A stretch of DNA of 64,000 nucleotides, from NCBI GenBank assembly GCA_017398355.1, contig JAFQGD010000049.1:1-64000 (forward strand), in the 5' to 3' direction. The position numbers and the translations under genes were made by a program. The notes below the pieces were generated by a model. The model saw only the letters and a program-made list of their open reading frames with translations, had not been told where the DNA came from and made no database searches. The stretch is from Akkermansia sp. GTDB lineage: Bacteria; Verrucomicrobiota; Verrucomicrobiia; Verrucomicrobiales; Akkermansiaceae. Positions 44,807-53,437 of this stretch are shown here, in pieces (position 1 is the stretch's first letter; each line of letters opens with the position of its first letter).

Positions 44807-45505
44807 ATGATACGCTTCACGTTATTGGGAATCCCCGTGAGCATACAGCCTGCCGTATTGCTCACGCTCAGCCTGCTGGGCTGGGTGTTTGCCGTAGAGA
44901 CGGCTCCGGTGTGGTTGTGCGTAGCTCTTTTTGCTGTGGCGGGGTTCATCTGTCTACTTTCTCATGAAATGGGACATGCTTTGGTGGGGCGCATGCTGGG
45001 TGGAGGAAACCCTCGTGTCGTGGTATCGTGGTTGGGCGGAGATTGCTGCAATGCAGATGGTGTTTTCACTCGCATGCAAGGAGTGGTGATGACGGCAGCG
45101 GGGCCTCTTTTCACGCTTTTAGAAGCAGGGGTAGCAACTCTTTTGCTCTGCTTGCTGTGCGGAAATGTGCAGGATGGTTTGCACCTAGCTCACAGTGCTA
45201 TTTTCGGAAAAATCCCAGAGGCCTATTTAGCGGCCTATTCTCCCTCGCTTCTTTTGTTTGCTGCATACATGGTGCAGGTGGGGTTTTGGTGGGCTGTAAT
45301 AAACTTATTACCTATTTTCCCCTTAGACGGAGGGCAAATAATGCATGGACTCATGGATTCTCCGCGTCTCATGCACGTGATTAGCCTGTCTGTTGCGATA
45401 ATCTGCATGCTTTTTTGTATGGCGATGGGCTTTTGGCTCATGATTATCTTCCTTGGTTTCTTGGCTTATCTAAATTATCGTTGTTTGTGGTTCACGTCGC
45501 ATTAA
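44807..45505 (+). CDS. M50-family intramembrane metalloprotease (SpoIVFB-like)
   Basis: This 232-residue protein has about six membrane helices. The zinc-binding motif HEMGH lies at about 50-54 in FICLLSHEMGHALVGRMLGG. The second conserved motif, NLLPIFPLDGG (about 169-179), supplies the Asp ligand. The layout matches the minimal site-2 protease branch near SpoIVFB, without PDZ or CBS domains. It would cut membrane-embedded regulators, but the substrate is unknown. It has its own promoter. proS starts 38 bases later with another promoter. Confidence 0.87.
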   Translation: MIRFTLLGIPVSIQPAVLLTLSLLGWVFAVETAPVWLCVALFAVAGFICLLSHEMGHALVGRMLGGGNPRVVVSWLGGDCCNADGVFTRMQGVVMTAAGPLFTLLEAGVATLLLCLLCGNVQDGLHLAHSAIFGKIPEAYLAAYSPSLLLFAAYMVQVGFWWAVINLLPIFPLDGGQIMHGLMDSPRLMHVISLSVAIICMLFCMAMGFWLMIIFLGFLAYLNYRCLWFTSH

Positions 45506-45509
45506 AGGA

Positions 45510-45537
45510 TTGACATTTTTCATTAAAAACATACTAT
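45510..45537 (+). promoter_or_regulatory. proS promoter, TTGACA-N16-TACTAT
   Basis: The -35 box is a perfect consensus. The -10 box ends 6 bases before the proS ATG (45544), so the expected transcription start coincides with the ATG. Confidence 0.7.
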
Positions 45538-45543
45538 CTCGCT

Positions 45544-47064
45544 ATGGCTCAACAGAACGCAATATCTCCCACTCGCGCAGAGGATTTCCCCGAGTGGTAT
45601 CAACAAGTCATTAAGGCTGCCGACTTGGCAGAAAATTCCGAAGTGCGCGGTTGCATGGTTATCAAGCCATGGGGCTATGCCATCTGGGAATTGATTCAAC
45701 AACAGATGGATGCTGAGTTTAAGCGTACCGGACACACGAATGCTTATTTCCCGCTTCTCATTCCCGTCTCTTATCTTGAAAAAGAAGCAGAACATGCCGA
45801 GGGCTTTGCTACTGAGTGTGCAGTTGTGACTCACCACCGCCTTGAGGCAGTAAAGGACCCGGAAACAGGCAAAACTCGCATGATTCCTGCCGGGGAGCTG
45901 ACGGATAAATATGTCATTCGCCCCACTTCAGAAACCGTGATTGGAGCGGCTTTCTCTCGATGGTTGGAATCTTACCGCGATTTACCCATCAAGGTCAACC
46001 AATGGTGCAATGTGATGCGCTGGGAAATGCGCCCCCGTATTTTCCTTCGTACGGCCGAGTTCTTGTGGCAGGAAGGTCACACCGCCCACGAAACCCGCGA
46101 GGAGGCAGAAGAAGAGACGGCCATTATGCACAAGGTGTATGAGGATTTCCAGCGCGATGTGTTGGCAGTACCCTCCATCCCCGGTGAAAAGACTGAGCAT
46201 GAACGCTTCCCCGGAGCCGTGCGAACCTTTACGGTAGAAGCTATGGTACAGGATCGCAAGGCCATCCAAGCCGGCACGTCTCACTTCTTGGGTCAGAATT
46301 TTGCCAAAGCTCAGAATATCTGCTTTGCCGGGCGCAACAACGAACGCCAGTTTGCATGGACGACTTCGTGGGGTGTCTCAACCCGCATGATTGGCACGCT
46401 CATCATGGCTCACTCGGATGACGATGGCCTCGTCTGTCCGCCCCGCGTGGCACCTCGACAAATTGTCATTATCCCGGTTACACCCAAGCCTGATACAAAA
46501 CAGGCCATCCTCGACCACTGTGAGGCATTGGCTGCTAAATTGTCGGCCATGAGTTTCCACGGTATGCCCTTGCGTGTGCAGGTGGATACCCGTGATTTGA
46601 ACGGTGGAACCAAAAAGTGGGAGTGGGTCAAGAAGGGCGTGCCTGTGCGAGTTGAAATTGGCCCGCGTGACTTGGAAAAGGGCTCAGTATGCGTTTGCCG
46701 CCGCGACCAAGCCAGCAATGAAAAGAACTTCATGGACGAAGCCACATTTGTTGATAGTGCGGTGCAACTGCTGGAAGATATTCAGAATGCACTCTTGCAG
46801 CGCCAACTGAATTTCCGAGACAGTCATATTCGCCCGTGCTCATCGCTGGATGAACTCAAGTCCAACTTCTCCGGCGAGGGCGATGCGGATTGGCTGTTGT
46901 GCCCATGGGACGGTAGCCCCGAAGAAGAAGAAGAACTCGCCAAGAGTCTGCGTATTTCCATTCGCTGCATCCCACATGGTGAGATGGGTGTTGGCCCGGC
47001 AGCTCCCTGCATTCTGACAGGGCGCCCCACCACTCGACGCGTGCTGTGGGCTCGCAGCTATTAA
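45544..47064 (+). CDS. proS: Prolyl-tRNA synthetase, archaeal/eukaryal-like short type
   Basis: This class II synthetase charges tRNA-Pro. The 506 residues lack the 180-residue editing insertion of E. coli-type ProS. Motif 2 (NVMRWEMRPRIFLRTAEFLWQEGHTAH) and motif 3 (WTTSWGVSTRMIGTLIMAHSDDDGLVCPP) are clear, followed by an anticodon-binding domain and a C-terminal domain ending in RSY, as in the ProS type 3 of archaea and many bacteria. RPTSETVIGAAFSRW is motif 1-adjacent. No Shine-Dalgarno is present. Confidence 0.95.
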   Translation: MAQQNAISPTRAEDFPEWYQQVIKAADLAENSEVRGCMVIKPWGYAIWELIQQQMDAEFKRTGHTNAYFPLLIPVSYLEKEAEHAEGFATECAVVTHHRLEAVKDPETGKTRMIPAGELTDKYVIRPTSETVIGAAFSRWLESYRDLPIKVNQWCNVMRWEMRPRIFLRTAEFLWQEGHTAHETREEAEEETAIMHKVYEDFQRDVLAVPSIPGEKTEHERFPGAVRTFTVEAMVQDRKAIQAGTSHFLGQNFAKAQNICFAGRNNERQFAWTTSWGVSTRMIGTLIMAHSDDDGLVCPPRVAPRQIVIIPVTPKPDTKQAILDHCEALAAKLSAMSFHGMPLRVQVDTRDLNGGTKKWEWVKKGVPVRVEIGPRDLEKGSVCVCRRDQASNEKNFMDEATFVDSAVQLLEDIQNALLQRQLNFRDSHIRPCSSLDELKSNFSGEGDADWLLCPWDGSPEEEEELAKSLRISIRCIPHGEMGVGPAAPCILTGRPTTRRVLWARSY

Positions 47065-47087
47065 ACGAGGTTCCCCATTACTTTTCA

Positions 47088-47121
47088 ACGAGGCCGGGAT
47101 TCAGGAAAGTCCCGGCCTCGT
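47088..47121 (+). terminator. Hairpin after proS
   Basis: A perfect 12-bp G/C-rich stem (47088-47099 with 47110-47121) has a 10-base loop. The T-run is weak. Confidence 0.65.
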
Positions 47122-47183
47122 TAGTATTCGTCCGAAAAAGTAATATGAATTGGCCTTTTATGCCGTGTAAAGCGCGTTTTAGC

Positions 47184-47213
47184 TTGTCAACGCCACCAAA
47201 ATGTGTATATTAT
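47184..47213 (+). promoter_or_regulatory. Promoter TTGTCA-N18-TATTAT before the ROK kinase gene
   Basis: The -10 element (overlapping TATATT/TATTAT, 47206-47213) ends 14 bases before the ATG at 47228. No Shine-Dalgarno sequence is present. Confidence 0.6.
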
Positions 47214-47227
47214 AGGCGCGTAACGTT

Positions 47228-48625
47228 ATGAATATCCAACCGAAATTCACGCCCGTACTGGATCCGGCCTTCGTTGCGCCGGTGCTCTGGAATAAAGCCT
47301 TCGAGGAAAAAGTTGCTGCCACTCCCGGTTCTCATACGGTGGATTTGGCGCTTACCCGTCTGGATGGTACCTGCTTCCGCTGGAGTGGTAAGATTCTGCC
47401 CCAGGAAGGTGAAAATATTGCCCTGAACAACCAGTATATTGAACGCATTGTCAAGTTCTTGCTCTGGATGAAGGGTGGTTGCACCATCCTTGTTGCCGGC
47501 GATGACCAGATTGCTGATATGTTGGCCGCAACATACTGCGCCGGTGGTGCCCGTGAGTTCGATTGGGATTTCATTGGCAAGAAAATTTATGATCAGCCCA
47601 TTGAGGTGAAGAAAGTTGCTTGCGCATGCGAACTGCCTGCTGAGAATTCAACATCTGTAGCGCTGGGACGCAACTTGGATGGCTATCGCATCGGTTTCGA
47701 CCTGGGTGGCTCTGACCGCAAGTGTGCTGCTGTTGTCAATGGTGAAGTGGTATACTCCGAGGAAGTTGTGTGGGATCCCTACCACCAGAAAGACCCCAAC
47801 TACCAGTTGGAAGGTGTAGATGATTCCTTGCTTCGCGCAGCCAAGCATTTGCCCCAAGTAGATGCAATCGGCGGTTCTGCTGCCGGTGTGTATGTGAACA
47901 GCGAACCCCGTGTGGGTTCCCTCTTCCGTGGTATTTCTCCTGAGGATTTCCAGAATGTCATCCGTCGCATGTTCTACACGCTCAAAGATCGCTGGAGCGA
48001 ACGCATGGGCAAGGAAGTTCCCTTCGAAGTGGTGAATGATGGTGAAGTGACGGCTCTTGCCGGCGCTATGGGCATGAATGACGATGCCGTACTCGGCATT
48101 GCTATGGGTACTTCGCTTGCTGCCGGTTATGTAGACCCCGAAGGGCACATCATGCCCTGGCTCAACGAGTTGGCTTTCGTGCCCGTGGACTACCAAGAAG
48201 AGGGCGGCGTGGACGAATGGTCTCGCGACAAGGGTGTGGGTGCTATGTACTTCTCCCAGCAGGCCGTGGCACGTCTTGCTCCCCGCGCCGGGTTTGAATT
48301 TGGGGATATGCCCTATCCCGAGCAGCTCAAGAAGGTTCAAGCAGCCATGCTTGAAGGCGATGACCGCGCTCGTAAGATTTATGAGACGATTGGTGTGGAG
48401 TTCGGTTACACCATTGCGTACTTTGCTGATTTCTATGCCGTACGCAACCTCCTCTTCCACGGTCGCGTAGCAACGGGTGAAGGTGGCCAGATTATTATCG
48501 ACAAGGCCAACGAAGTCCTCAAAGCCGAGTTCCCGCAATTGAGCATTACTCTTTGCGTACCCGATGAAAAGACCAAGCGTCATGGCCAGGCAGTAGCTGC
48601 TGCCTCTCTGCCTAAGCTGGCCTAA
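47228..48625 (+). CDS. ROK-type/hexokinase-like sugar kinase
   Basis: The 465-residue protein has an actin/hexokinase ATPase fold. The phosphate 1 motif GYRIGFDLGGSDRKCAAVVNG lies at about 153-173. VDAIGGSAAGVYVNS and PFEVVNDGEVTALAGAMGM (catalytic and phosphate 2 regions) follow, then LGIAMGTSLAAGYVD as the adenosine-side motif. The zinc-binding CxCGxxGCxE signature of classical ROK proteins is absent. About 150 extra N-terminal residues precede the kinase core. It likely phosphorylates glucose or another hexose and could feed the Pgi encoded in the same window. The exact sugar is unknown. Confidence 0.75.
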   Translation: MNIQPKFTPVLDPAFVAPVLWNKAFEEKVAATPGSHTVDLALTRLDGTCFRWSGKILPQEGENIALNNQYIERIVKFLLWMKGGCTILVAGDDQIADMLAATYCAGGAREFDWDFIGKKIYDQPIEVKKVACACELPAENSTSVALGRNLDGYRIGFDLGGSDRKCAAVVNGEVVYSEEVVWDPYHQKDPNYQLEGVDDSLLRAAKHLPQVDAIGGSAAGVYVNSEPRVGSLFRGISPEDFQNVIRRMFYTLKDRWSERMGKEVPFEVVNDGEVTALAGAMGMNDDAVLGIAMGTSLAAGYVDPEGHIMPWLNELAFVPVDYQEEGGVDEWSRDKGVGAMYFSQQAVARLAPRAGFEFGDMPYPEQLKKVQAAMLEGDDRARKIYETIGVEFGYTIAYFADFYAVRNLLFHGRVATGEGGQIIIDKANEVLKAEFPQLSITLCVPDEKTKRHGQAVAAASLPKLA

Positions 48626-48638
48626 TCTTATTTTTTCC

Positions 48639-48683
48639 GGAGGGCAGGGGAATCGTGATTAAATTCCCCCGCCCTCCTTTTTT
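48639..48683 (+). terminator. Strong terminator after the ROK kinase gene
   Basis: A 15-bp stem with one mismatch (48639-48653 with 48663-48677) is followed by a run of T. Confidence 0.9.
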
Positions 48684-48716
48684 ATTTACATATCTTACAC
48701 ATAACAGACAAGCTCC

Positions 48717-51401
48717 GTGAAAGCGGCTGAAATATGGAAATGTCCGCAGTGTCAATCTGCTGTGGATATATCAGAACAGGGGTTCATGGCCGAAATTATG
48801 TGCCCTGAATGTGGTATGGTGAATACTGTACACACTGTTCTGCATAATTTTCGTTTGGAGAGGGTGCTGGGTGTGGGGGGGATGAGTGTCGTACTCCAGG
48901 CGCGGGATATGGTGTTGAATCGCACTCTGGCAGTAAAGGTACTCAAAGATTCTTACCGGGATAATCCGGATCGCGTGGCGCGCTTTGAAAAAGAGTGTGC
49001 CCTTATGGCAAGAGTGCGTCATCCCAATGTTGTATCAGTGTATTCGGCCGGTGAGGCTCATGGGCAATTTTATATTGCCATGGAGTTGGTGGAAGGCCAG
49101 AACTTGGAGTTGATGGTATCGCCGTTTCAGCCGATGGCTCCGCTCAGGGCTCTTTCTATTGTGCGCCAAGTAGCAAGGGGATTGAGTGCTGCGAATAAGG
49201 CCGGCCTGTTGCACCGAGATATAAAGCCTGGTAACGTGTTGGTGACTCGTGCAGGAAGAGCCAAAGTGCTGGATTTTGGCCTTTCATTGGGCAAAGAAGA
49301 TGCAGATACGGAAGAAACCATCTGGGCGACTCCCTTCTATGTGCCACCGGAAACGCTTTTGCGGCAGCCGGAGGATGTGCGTACAGACATTTATGCGTTG
49401 GGGATGACTTTGCGATTCCTGTTAAGTGGGTGTGAGAATTTCCCGAATGTTCCTCAGTCTGCACAAGAATTACTAGAAAGTAAGAAAAACTTACCTCGTC
49501 CGGTTCCTGCAGAATTCGGGATTGATGAGTCATATGCAGATCTCGTCGAGCATATGACTGCTTATGATATAAATAAGCGACCTACCGGATATGAAGATTT
49601 GCTTCAGGAGATAGATGAAGTGCACAAAGCTCAGAGGGCTTACGAATTTGCGCGTTCTCCTATCGGTAAAGCAAAGAGAAGTCGGCGGCAGTTTGTATAT
49701 GGCATTATAGTTTGCCTGTTGGGAATGATTTCTGCTCTTATCGCCTATTTTGTTTGCGAGCCCGAGCCACAGCATAAAGCACTCATCGCGCCAAATACGG
49801 CTACTTATGCCGGAAAGGACGAACAACAACTCGTAGAAGCAGAAAATTTGTTAAATCAGGAGCAATACGAACAAAGTGCAGAGGCATTCATCCGTTTAGC
49901 TCGTGAAGCAGAGGAGCCAGCTATAGGGGCGTGGGCTGCTCTCGTAGCACGCTATTATGCTAATTGTGACGTGTGTGGAGAACAATTAATTGAGGCTGAA
50001 CACCTATTAGAAAAACATTTAACCAACGCCTCAAGCGGGTCTTCGGCCGGAGAGGATAGCATTGCTCAAATGCGCATTGTGCAAGAAGCAGCCAAACACC
50101 CTGCGCTCGATCATGTTCGTTTTGATAACAAGTCTCCATTGAATGCCATGCTGCAAGTGGCGCGCATGAAATACTTTGCATCCCAAAATGATACAAGCGG
50201 TGTAGAAGTTCAACGGGAGAAGGTTGCTGAAGTGATGGAAATGACACCTCCTCCGTATTCTCATTTAGCCACGCTTTTAAAGTCTTGGAATATGGCAGCC
50301 CATACCCCTAAAGTGGATTATGAAGCCCAGTTGAAAGACGCGATAGACCGCTATGATTTCGTAAAAATACAGAGATTGTGTGATATGCTGGCAAAGGGCG
50401 CCAACATGGAGATGAGTCGCAGACTGGAGGCCTACCATGAGATGGCTAAGGTAGGTGAAGCTGTTGATACGTTGTTGCAGAAGAAATATCCCTCTGAATT
50501 TTCATCCGAAATGCCCATTGAAAAGAAGCTGGTCTTACTGCAGCGATTGAACAATCCACGCTTGCTTGGGGAAATGCGCACTCTTTACAGTCTGTTGCAA
50601 TCGGATTTGAAAACAGCCATGGATAACAACCCCTATCGTCAGCATCCGGATTCTGTAGAGCCTTTTGCTTCGTTGCTGGAACGTTGGTTTGTTCGGTTGG
50701 CTCCTGTGCAGAAAAACAACTTTCAGCAAAGTTGGATTTATCTCATCTCTTTACGTGAAGGAATTAAGGATGCACAAGTTAAAAACAAAACCGTATGTTT
50801 TACCGATGGGACTGAATACTCCATTGTAGCGAGTAGTGACTATAGCCTTACACTTCAAGTAAAGGAAAGAGACGGTGAGACGCAACTAGTTGATTATGTG
50901 TGTATGTATGGTGACCATTACTGTGAGTTGCCCGGAGAAGATGCGACTGCTCGGTGGATAGATATTATTGATGAGGCATGGCGTGGCCCGTGCTGTCTGC
51001 AAGGAAAAAAACTCGTCCGTCCCATGAGTTATGGGAAAACTGATACGGCCACAATTTTACACAGAGATGAGAACAGCATACTTGTTCATTGGGATAAGTA
51101 CAATGTTGAAGACTATTATGTCCGGGCGGCAAATGGTACTTATTTGAAAAAAAATACAGCCAAAGAATCATTGCATCTGCTCATGGACAAGCCCGGTAAA
51201 TCTGCCGGTCTTGTAGAATTAGATAGTAAACAAGGTAGATTGTTTTACTCTCCGAATATTTCCTATCCTGTTCCTATCAAAGAAAAAACAAAGGATAGCA
51301 TAACAATTGGGCATCACAAAAAGGATGAAACCCGTATATATAAACTTGCAGATGATGGCTTGTATCACCTGCAGGAGAGTGAAAAGGAGGGGGCTCAGTA
51401 A
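48717..51401 (+). CDS. Membrane Ser/Thr protein kinase (Hanks type) with N-terminal zinc ribbon
   Basis: This 894-residue protein starts at GTG. An N-terminal zinc ribbon uses Cys9, Cys12, Cys29 and Cys32 (CPQC...CPEC). The kinase domain (about 45-300) has the Gly loop LGVGGMSVV, Lys74 (LAVKVLKD), HRDIKPGNV (about 166) and DFG (about 186), so it should be active. One membrane helix (about 328-347, FVYGIIVCLLGMISALIAYFV) is followed by an extracytoplasmic part of about 545 residues. This part is helical at first, possibly TPR-like (EAENLLNQEQYEQSAEAFIRLA), then beta-rich, and may be a sensor. The gene stands alone and converges on panB with only a 3-base gap. The family is common in PVC bacteria. 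The signal and targets are unknown. Confidence 0.9.
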   Translation: MKAAEIWKCPQCQSAVDISEQGFMAEIMCPECGMVNTVHTVLHNFRLERVLGVGGMSVVLQARDMVLNRTLAVKVLKDSYRDNPDRVARFEKECALMARVRHPNVVSVYSAGEAHGQFYIAMELVEGQNLELMVSPFQPMAPLRALSIVRQVARGLSAANKAGLLHRDIKPGNVLVTRAGRAKVLDFGLSLGKEDADTEETIWATPFYVPPETLLRQPEDVRTDIYALGMTLRFLLSGCENFPNVPQSAQELLESKKNLPRPVPAEFGIDESYADLVEHMTAYDINKRPTGYEDLLQEIDEVHKAQRAYEFARSPIGKAKRSRRQFVYGIIVCLLGMISALIAYFVCEPEPQHKALIAPNTATYAGKDEQQLVEAENLLNQEQYEQSAEAFIRLAREAEEPAIGAWAALVARYYANCDVCGEQLIEAEHLLEKHLTNASSGSSAGEDSIAQMRIVQEAAKHPALDHVRFDNKSPLNAMLQVARMKYFASQNDTSGVEVQREKVAEVMEMTPPPYSHLATLLKSWNMAAHTPKVDYEAQLKDAIDRYDFVKIQRLCDMLAKGANMEMSRRLEAYHEMAKVGEAVDTLLQKKYPSEFSSEMPIEKKLVLLQRLNNPRLLGEMRTLYSLLQSDLKTAMDNNPYRQHPDSVEPFASLLERWFVRLAPVQKNNFQQSWIYLISLREGIKDAQVKNKTVCFTDGTEYSIVASSDYSLTLQVKERDGETQLVDYVCMYGDHYCELPGEDATARWIDIIDEAWRGPCCLQGKKLVRPMSYGKTDTATILHRDENSILVHWDKYNVEDYYVRAANGTYLKKNTAKESLHLLMDKPGKSAGLVELDSKQGRLFYSPNISYPVPIKEKTKDSITIGHHKKDETRIYKLADDGLYHLQESEKEGAQ

Positions 51402-51404
51402 GTG

Positions 51405-52169
51405 TTAACGAGGAAGGGTGAGCTGCTGCTTCCATTCGGTCACCGCCCTTGTGATTTCTGCTGCCACATTGGCTTTGGGACGAGCAAATCCCGGTACAAA
51501 CCAAGGATAGGAGCCCACTAAATCGTGGATGACGGAAACTTCCCCATCACACGTACCAAGCCCTGCTCCGATACCGATGGTGACAATCGGGCAGGTCTGA
51601 GTGATAGCGGCAGCTACACTATGTTTTGTGCATTCGATGACCACGGAAAAGGCACCGGCGCGCACCACGGCTTCCATATCTCGCATGATGGCTGCTGCTT
51701 CTTCTTCTGTCTTGCCCTTCATGCGGAATCCGCCTTCATCTTTGACCTTTTGCGGCAATAGGCCAATATGCCCTTGCACCGGGATGCCTGCTTGTACAAT
51801 AGTGCGTATATGTTCTTCTTTATCTACACCGCCCTCCAGTTTAACTGCTTCTGCTCCCATTTCCATGAGCGCACGAGCTGTTTCTAGCGCTTGAGCCGGT
51901 GTATCATAGGTGTGAATGGGCATATCCACAATGACTAGAGCATTTTTTGCCGCGCGGGCGACGGCTGCCCCGTGGTGTAGCATGTGTTCCAGCTTTACAT
52001 GTGTCGTATCCGGGTAGCCTAGCATGACCATCCCCAAGGAATCACCCACCAATATCATATCCACTCCGGCTTCATCCAGCAAGCGTGCTGTGGGATAGTC
52101 ATAAGCCGTCAGTTCTGAAATCGGCTGTTTTCCTTTTTTAGATATGATATTGGCAATCTTTTCGTTCAT
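51405..52169 (-). CDS. panB: 3-methyl-2-oxobutanoate hydroxymethyltransferase
   Basis: It makes ketopantoate, the first committed step to pantothenate and CoA. The start at 52169 (254 residues, MNEKIANIIS) is chosen over an open frame that runs back into folK, because family similarity begins there. Signatures: LTAYDYPTARLLDEAGVDMILVGDSLGMVMLGY (metal-binding Asp), VIVDMPIHTYDT, AVKLEGG, VQGHIGLLPQ and IGIGAGLGTCDGEVSVIHDLVG. It lies 13 bases after folK as the last gene of the dapA-dapB-folK-panB run. panC is not in the window. Confidence 0.95.
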   Translation of the reverse strand: MNEKIANIISKKGKQPISELTAYDYPTARLLDEAGVDMILVGDSLGMVMLGYPDTTHVKLEHMLHHGAAVARAAKNALVIVDMPIHTYDTPAQALETARALMEMGAEAVKLEGGVDKEEHIRTIVQAGIPVQGHIGLLPQKVKDEGGFRMKGKTEEEAAAIMRDMEAVVRAGAFSVVIECTKHSVAAAITQTCPIVTIGIGAGLGTCDGEVSVIHDLVGSYPWFVPGFARPKANVAAEITRAVTEWKQQLTLPR

Positions 52170-52182
52170 GGACGGGGGAAAT

Positions 52183-52695
52183 TCAGAGGGGGAAAAGCGA
52201 TACGCCACCGATTTTCGGCAGAGCGAGAAGCAGCTCTTGGACAGTTGCTTGTTGTCCCGGTAAGACCAAGAGTGGATCAATATCACAAAGAGGACGCAGC
52301 ACAAACTCGCGCAAGTGTGCGCGAGGATGGGGCAGCACGAGCTCCGGTGTGTTGGTTATGGTTTCTCCATAATACAGAATGTCGATATCACAGGTGCGTG
52401 GCTCGCCATATTCTCCACTACGCGTTCTACCCAAGTCTTTTTCTATTTCTTGGCAACAACGCAAAATGGCCTGCGGTGCCATAGTTGTGGAAACTTCCAC
52501 ACACGCATTAAGGTAGGAGGGTGAACCGGCGGGGCAGCCAACCGGCTCTGTTTCGTACACCTGCGACAAACGGAGAGAGCCAAATAACTCACTCAGATAA
52601 TCGCACACGCGCTCTAATGTGGCCAGTCTATCCCCAAGGTTTGCTCCCAGGGAAAAAGCAACTCGCACCAGCTTTGTCTCGCCGGTTTCCTGCAT
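52183..52695 (-). CDS. folK: 6-hydroxymethyl-7,8-dihydropterin pyrophosphokinase
   Basis: This folate-pathway enzyme transfers pyrophosphate from ATP to the pterin. The start at 52695 (170 residues) follows the dapB stop by one base and opens just before the family signature FSLGANLGDR. Also present are YETEPVGCPAGSPSYLNACVEV and the catalytic GEPRTCDIDILYYG followed by LVLPHPRAHLREFVLRPLCDI. All metal and substrate Asp residues are intact. The frame upstream of this start lies inside dapB and is not conserved in type. Confidence 0.95.
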   Translation of the reverse strand: MQETGETKLVRVAFSLGANLGDRLATLERVCDYLSELFGSLRLSQVYETEPVGCPAGSPSYLNACVEVSTTMAPQAILRCCQEIEKDLGRTRSGEYGEPRTCDIDILYYGETITNTPELVLPHPRAHLREFVLRPLCDIDPLLVLPGQQATVQELLLALPKIGGVSLFPL

Positions 52696-52696
52696 A

Positions 52697-53428
52697 TCAG
52701 TCTGTAAAACCAAGGACATCCTGCATATTGTAGAGGCCTGCGGGCTTATCTGCAAGCCAAAGAGCTGCACGTACCGCACCCCCGGCAAAGGTCATGCGGC
52801 TAGATGCCTTGTGCGTCAGCTCCACACGTTCTCCATCTGTGGCGTACATGACGGTATGGTCTCCCACGACATCGCCACCACGCATAGAGTGCATGCCAAT
52901 CTGGCGCTGGGGGCGGGCCCCGACCAAGCCTTCGCGTCCATGCATCACATCCTTGCTGTAGTCCATGCCTGTTTCTTCACACACAATCTCTGCGAGGGTG
53001 CGTGCCGTACCGCTGGGTGCATCCAACTTGTGGTGGTGGTGCATCTCAATAATTTCAATATCGTAATCCTTGAGAATTTGCGTAGCTTTGCGGGTGAGCC
53101 AGAACAGGGTATTGACCCCCACGGAATAATTGGAGGCAAAGACAATAGGTATGTGAGTGGCGGCGGCTTTGATGGCGGCTCGCTCCTCATCTGTGTGGCC
53201 GGTTGTGCCAATAACGAGTGGCTTTCCCTGGGCTATGGCTGTTTCCAATAGCTCGGGTGTAAAACCGTGGAAAGAAAAATCAATGGCACAATCTGCTTGC
53301 TGCATGGCCGTTACTACATCTTGCCCAACGTCGTGCGTAGAGCCCATTTCCGTCCGGGGATTCTGTTCTACGGCTTGCTTTACCGCTTGCCCCATGCGAC
53401 CGGAAATGCCTGTTACTAGAATTTTCAT
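52697..53428 (-). CDS. dapB: 4-hydroxy-tetrahydrodipicolinate reductase
   Basis: This is the second step of the lysine/diaminopimelate branch. The 243-residue product has the nucleotide loop VTGISGRMGQAV, the signature EIIEMHHHHKLDAPSGTA with the catalytic His and Lys, and GREGLVGARPQRQIGMHSMRGGDVVGDHTV. The ATG at 53428 is preferred over a GTG two codons earlier. The spacing to dapA is 9 bases, and folK starts one base after the stop. Confidence 0.96.
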   Translation of the reverse strand: MKILVTGISGRMGQAVKQAVEQNPRTEMGSTHDVGQDVVTAMQQADCAIDFSFHGFTPELLETAIAQGKPLVIGTTGHTDEERAAIKAAATHIPIVFASNYSVGVNTLFWLTRKATQILKDYDIEIIEMHHHHKLDAPSGTARTLAEIVCEETGMDYSKDVMHGREGLVGARPQRQIGMHSMRGGDVVGDHTVMYATDGERVELTHKASSRMTFAGGAVRAALWLADKPAGLYNMQDVLGFTD

Positions 53429-53437
53429 GGTCACTTA

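Noticed and set aside
47228-48625. Classical ROK transcriptional repressor
   Set aside because: There is no helix-turn-helix at the N-terminus and no CxCGxxGCxE zinc motif, so a sugar kinase is more likely.
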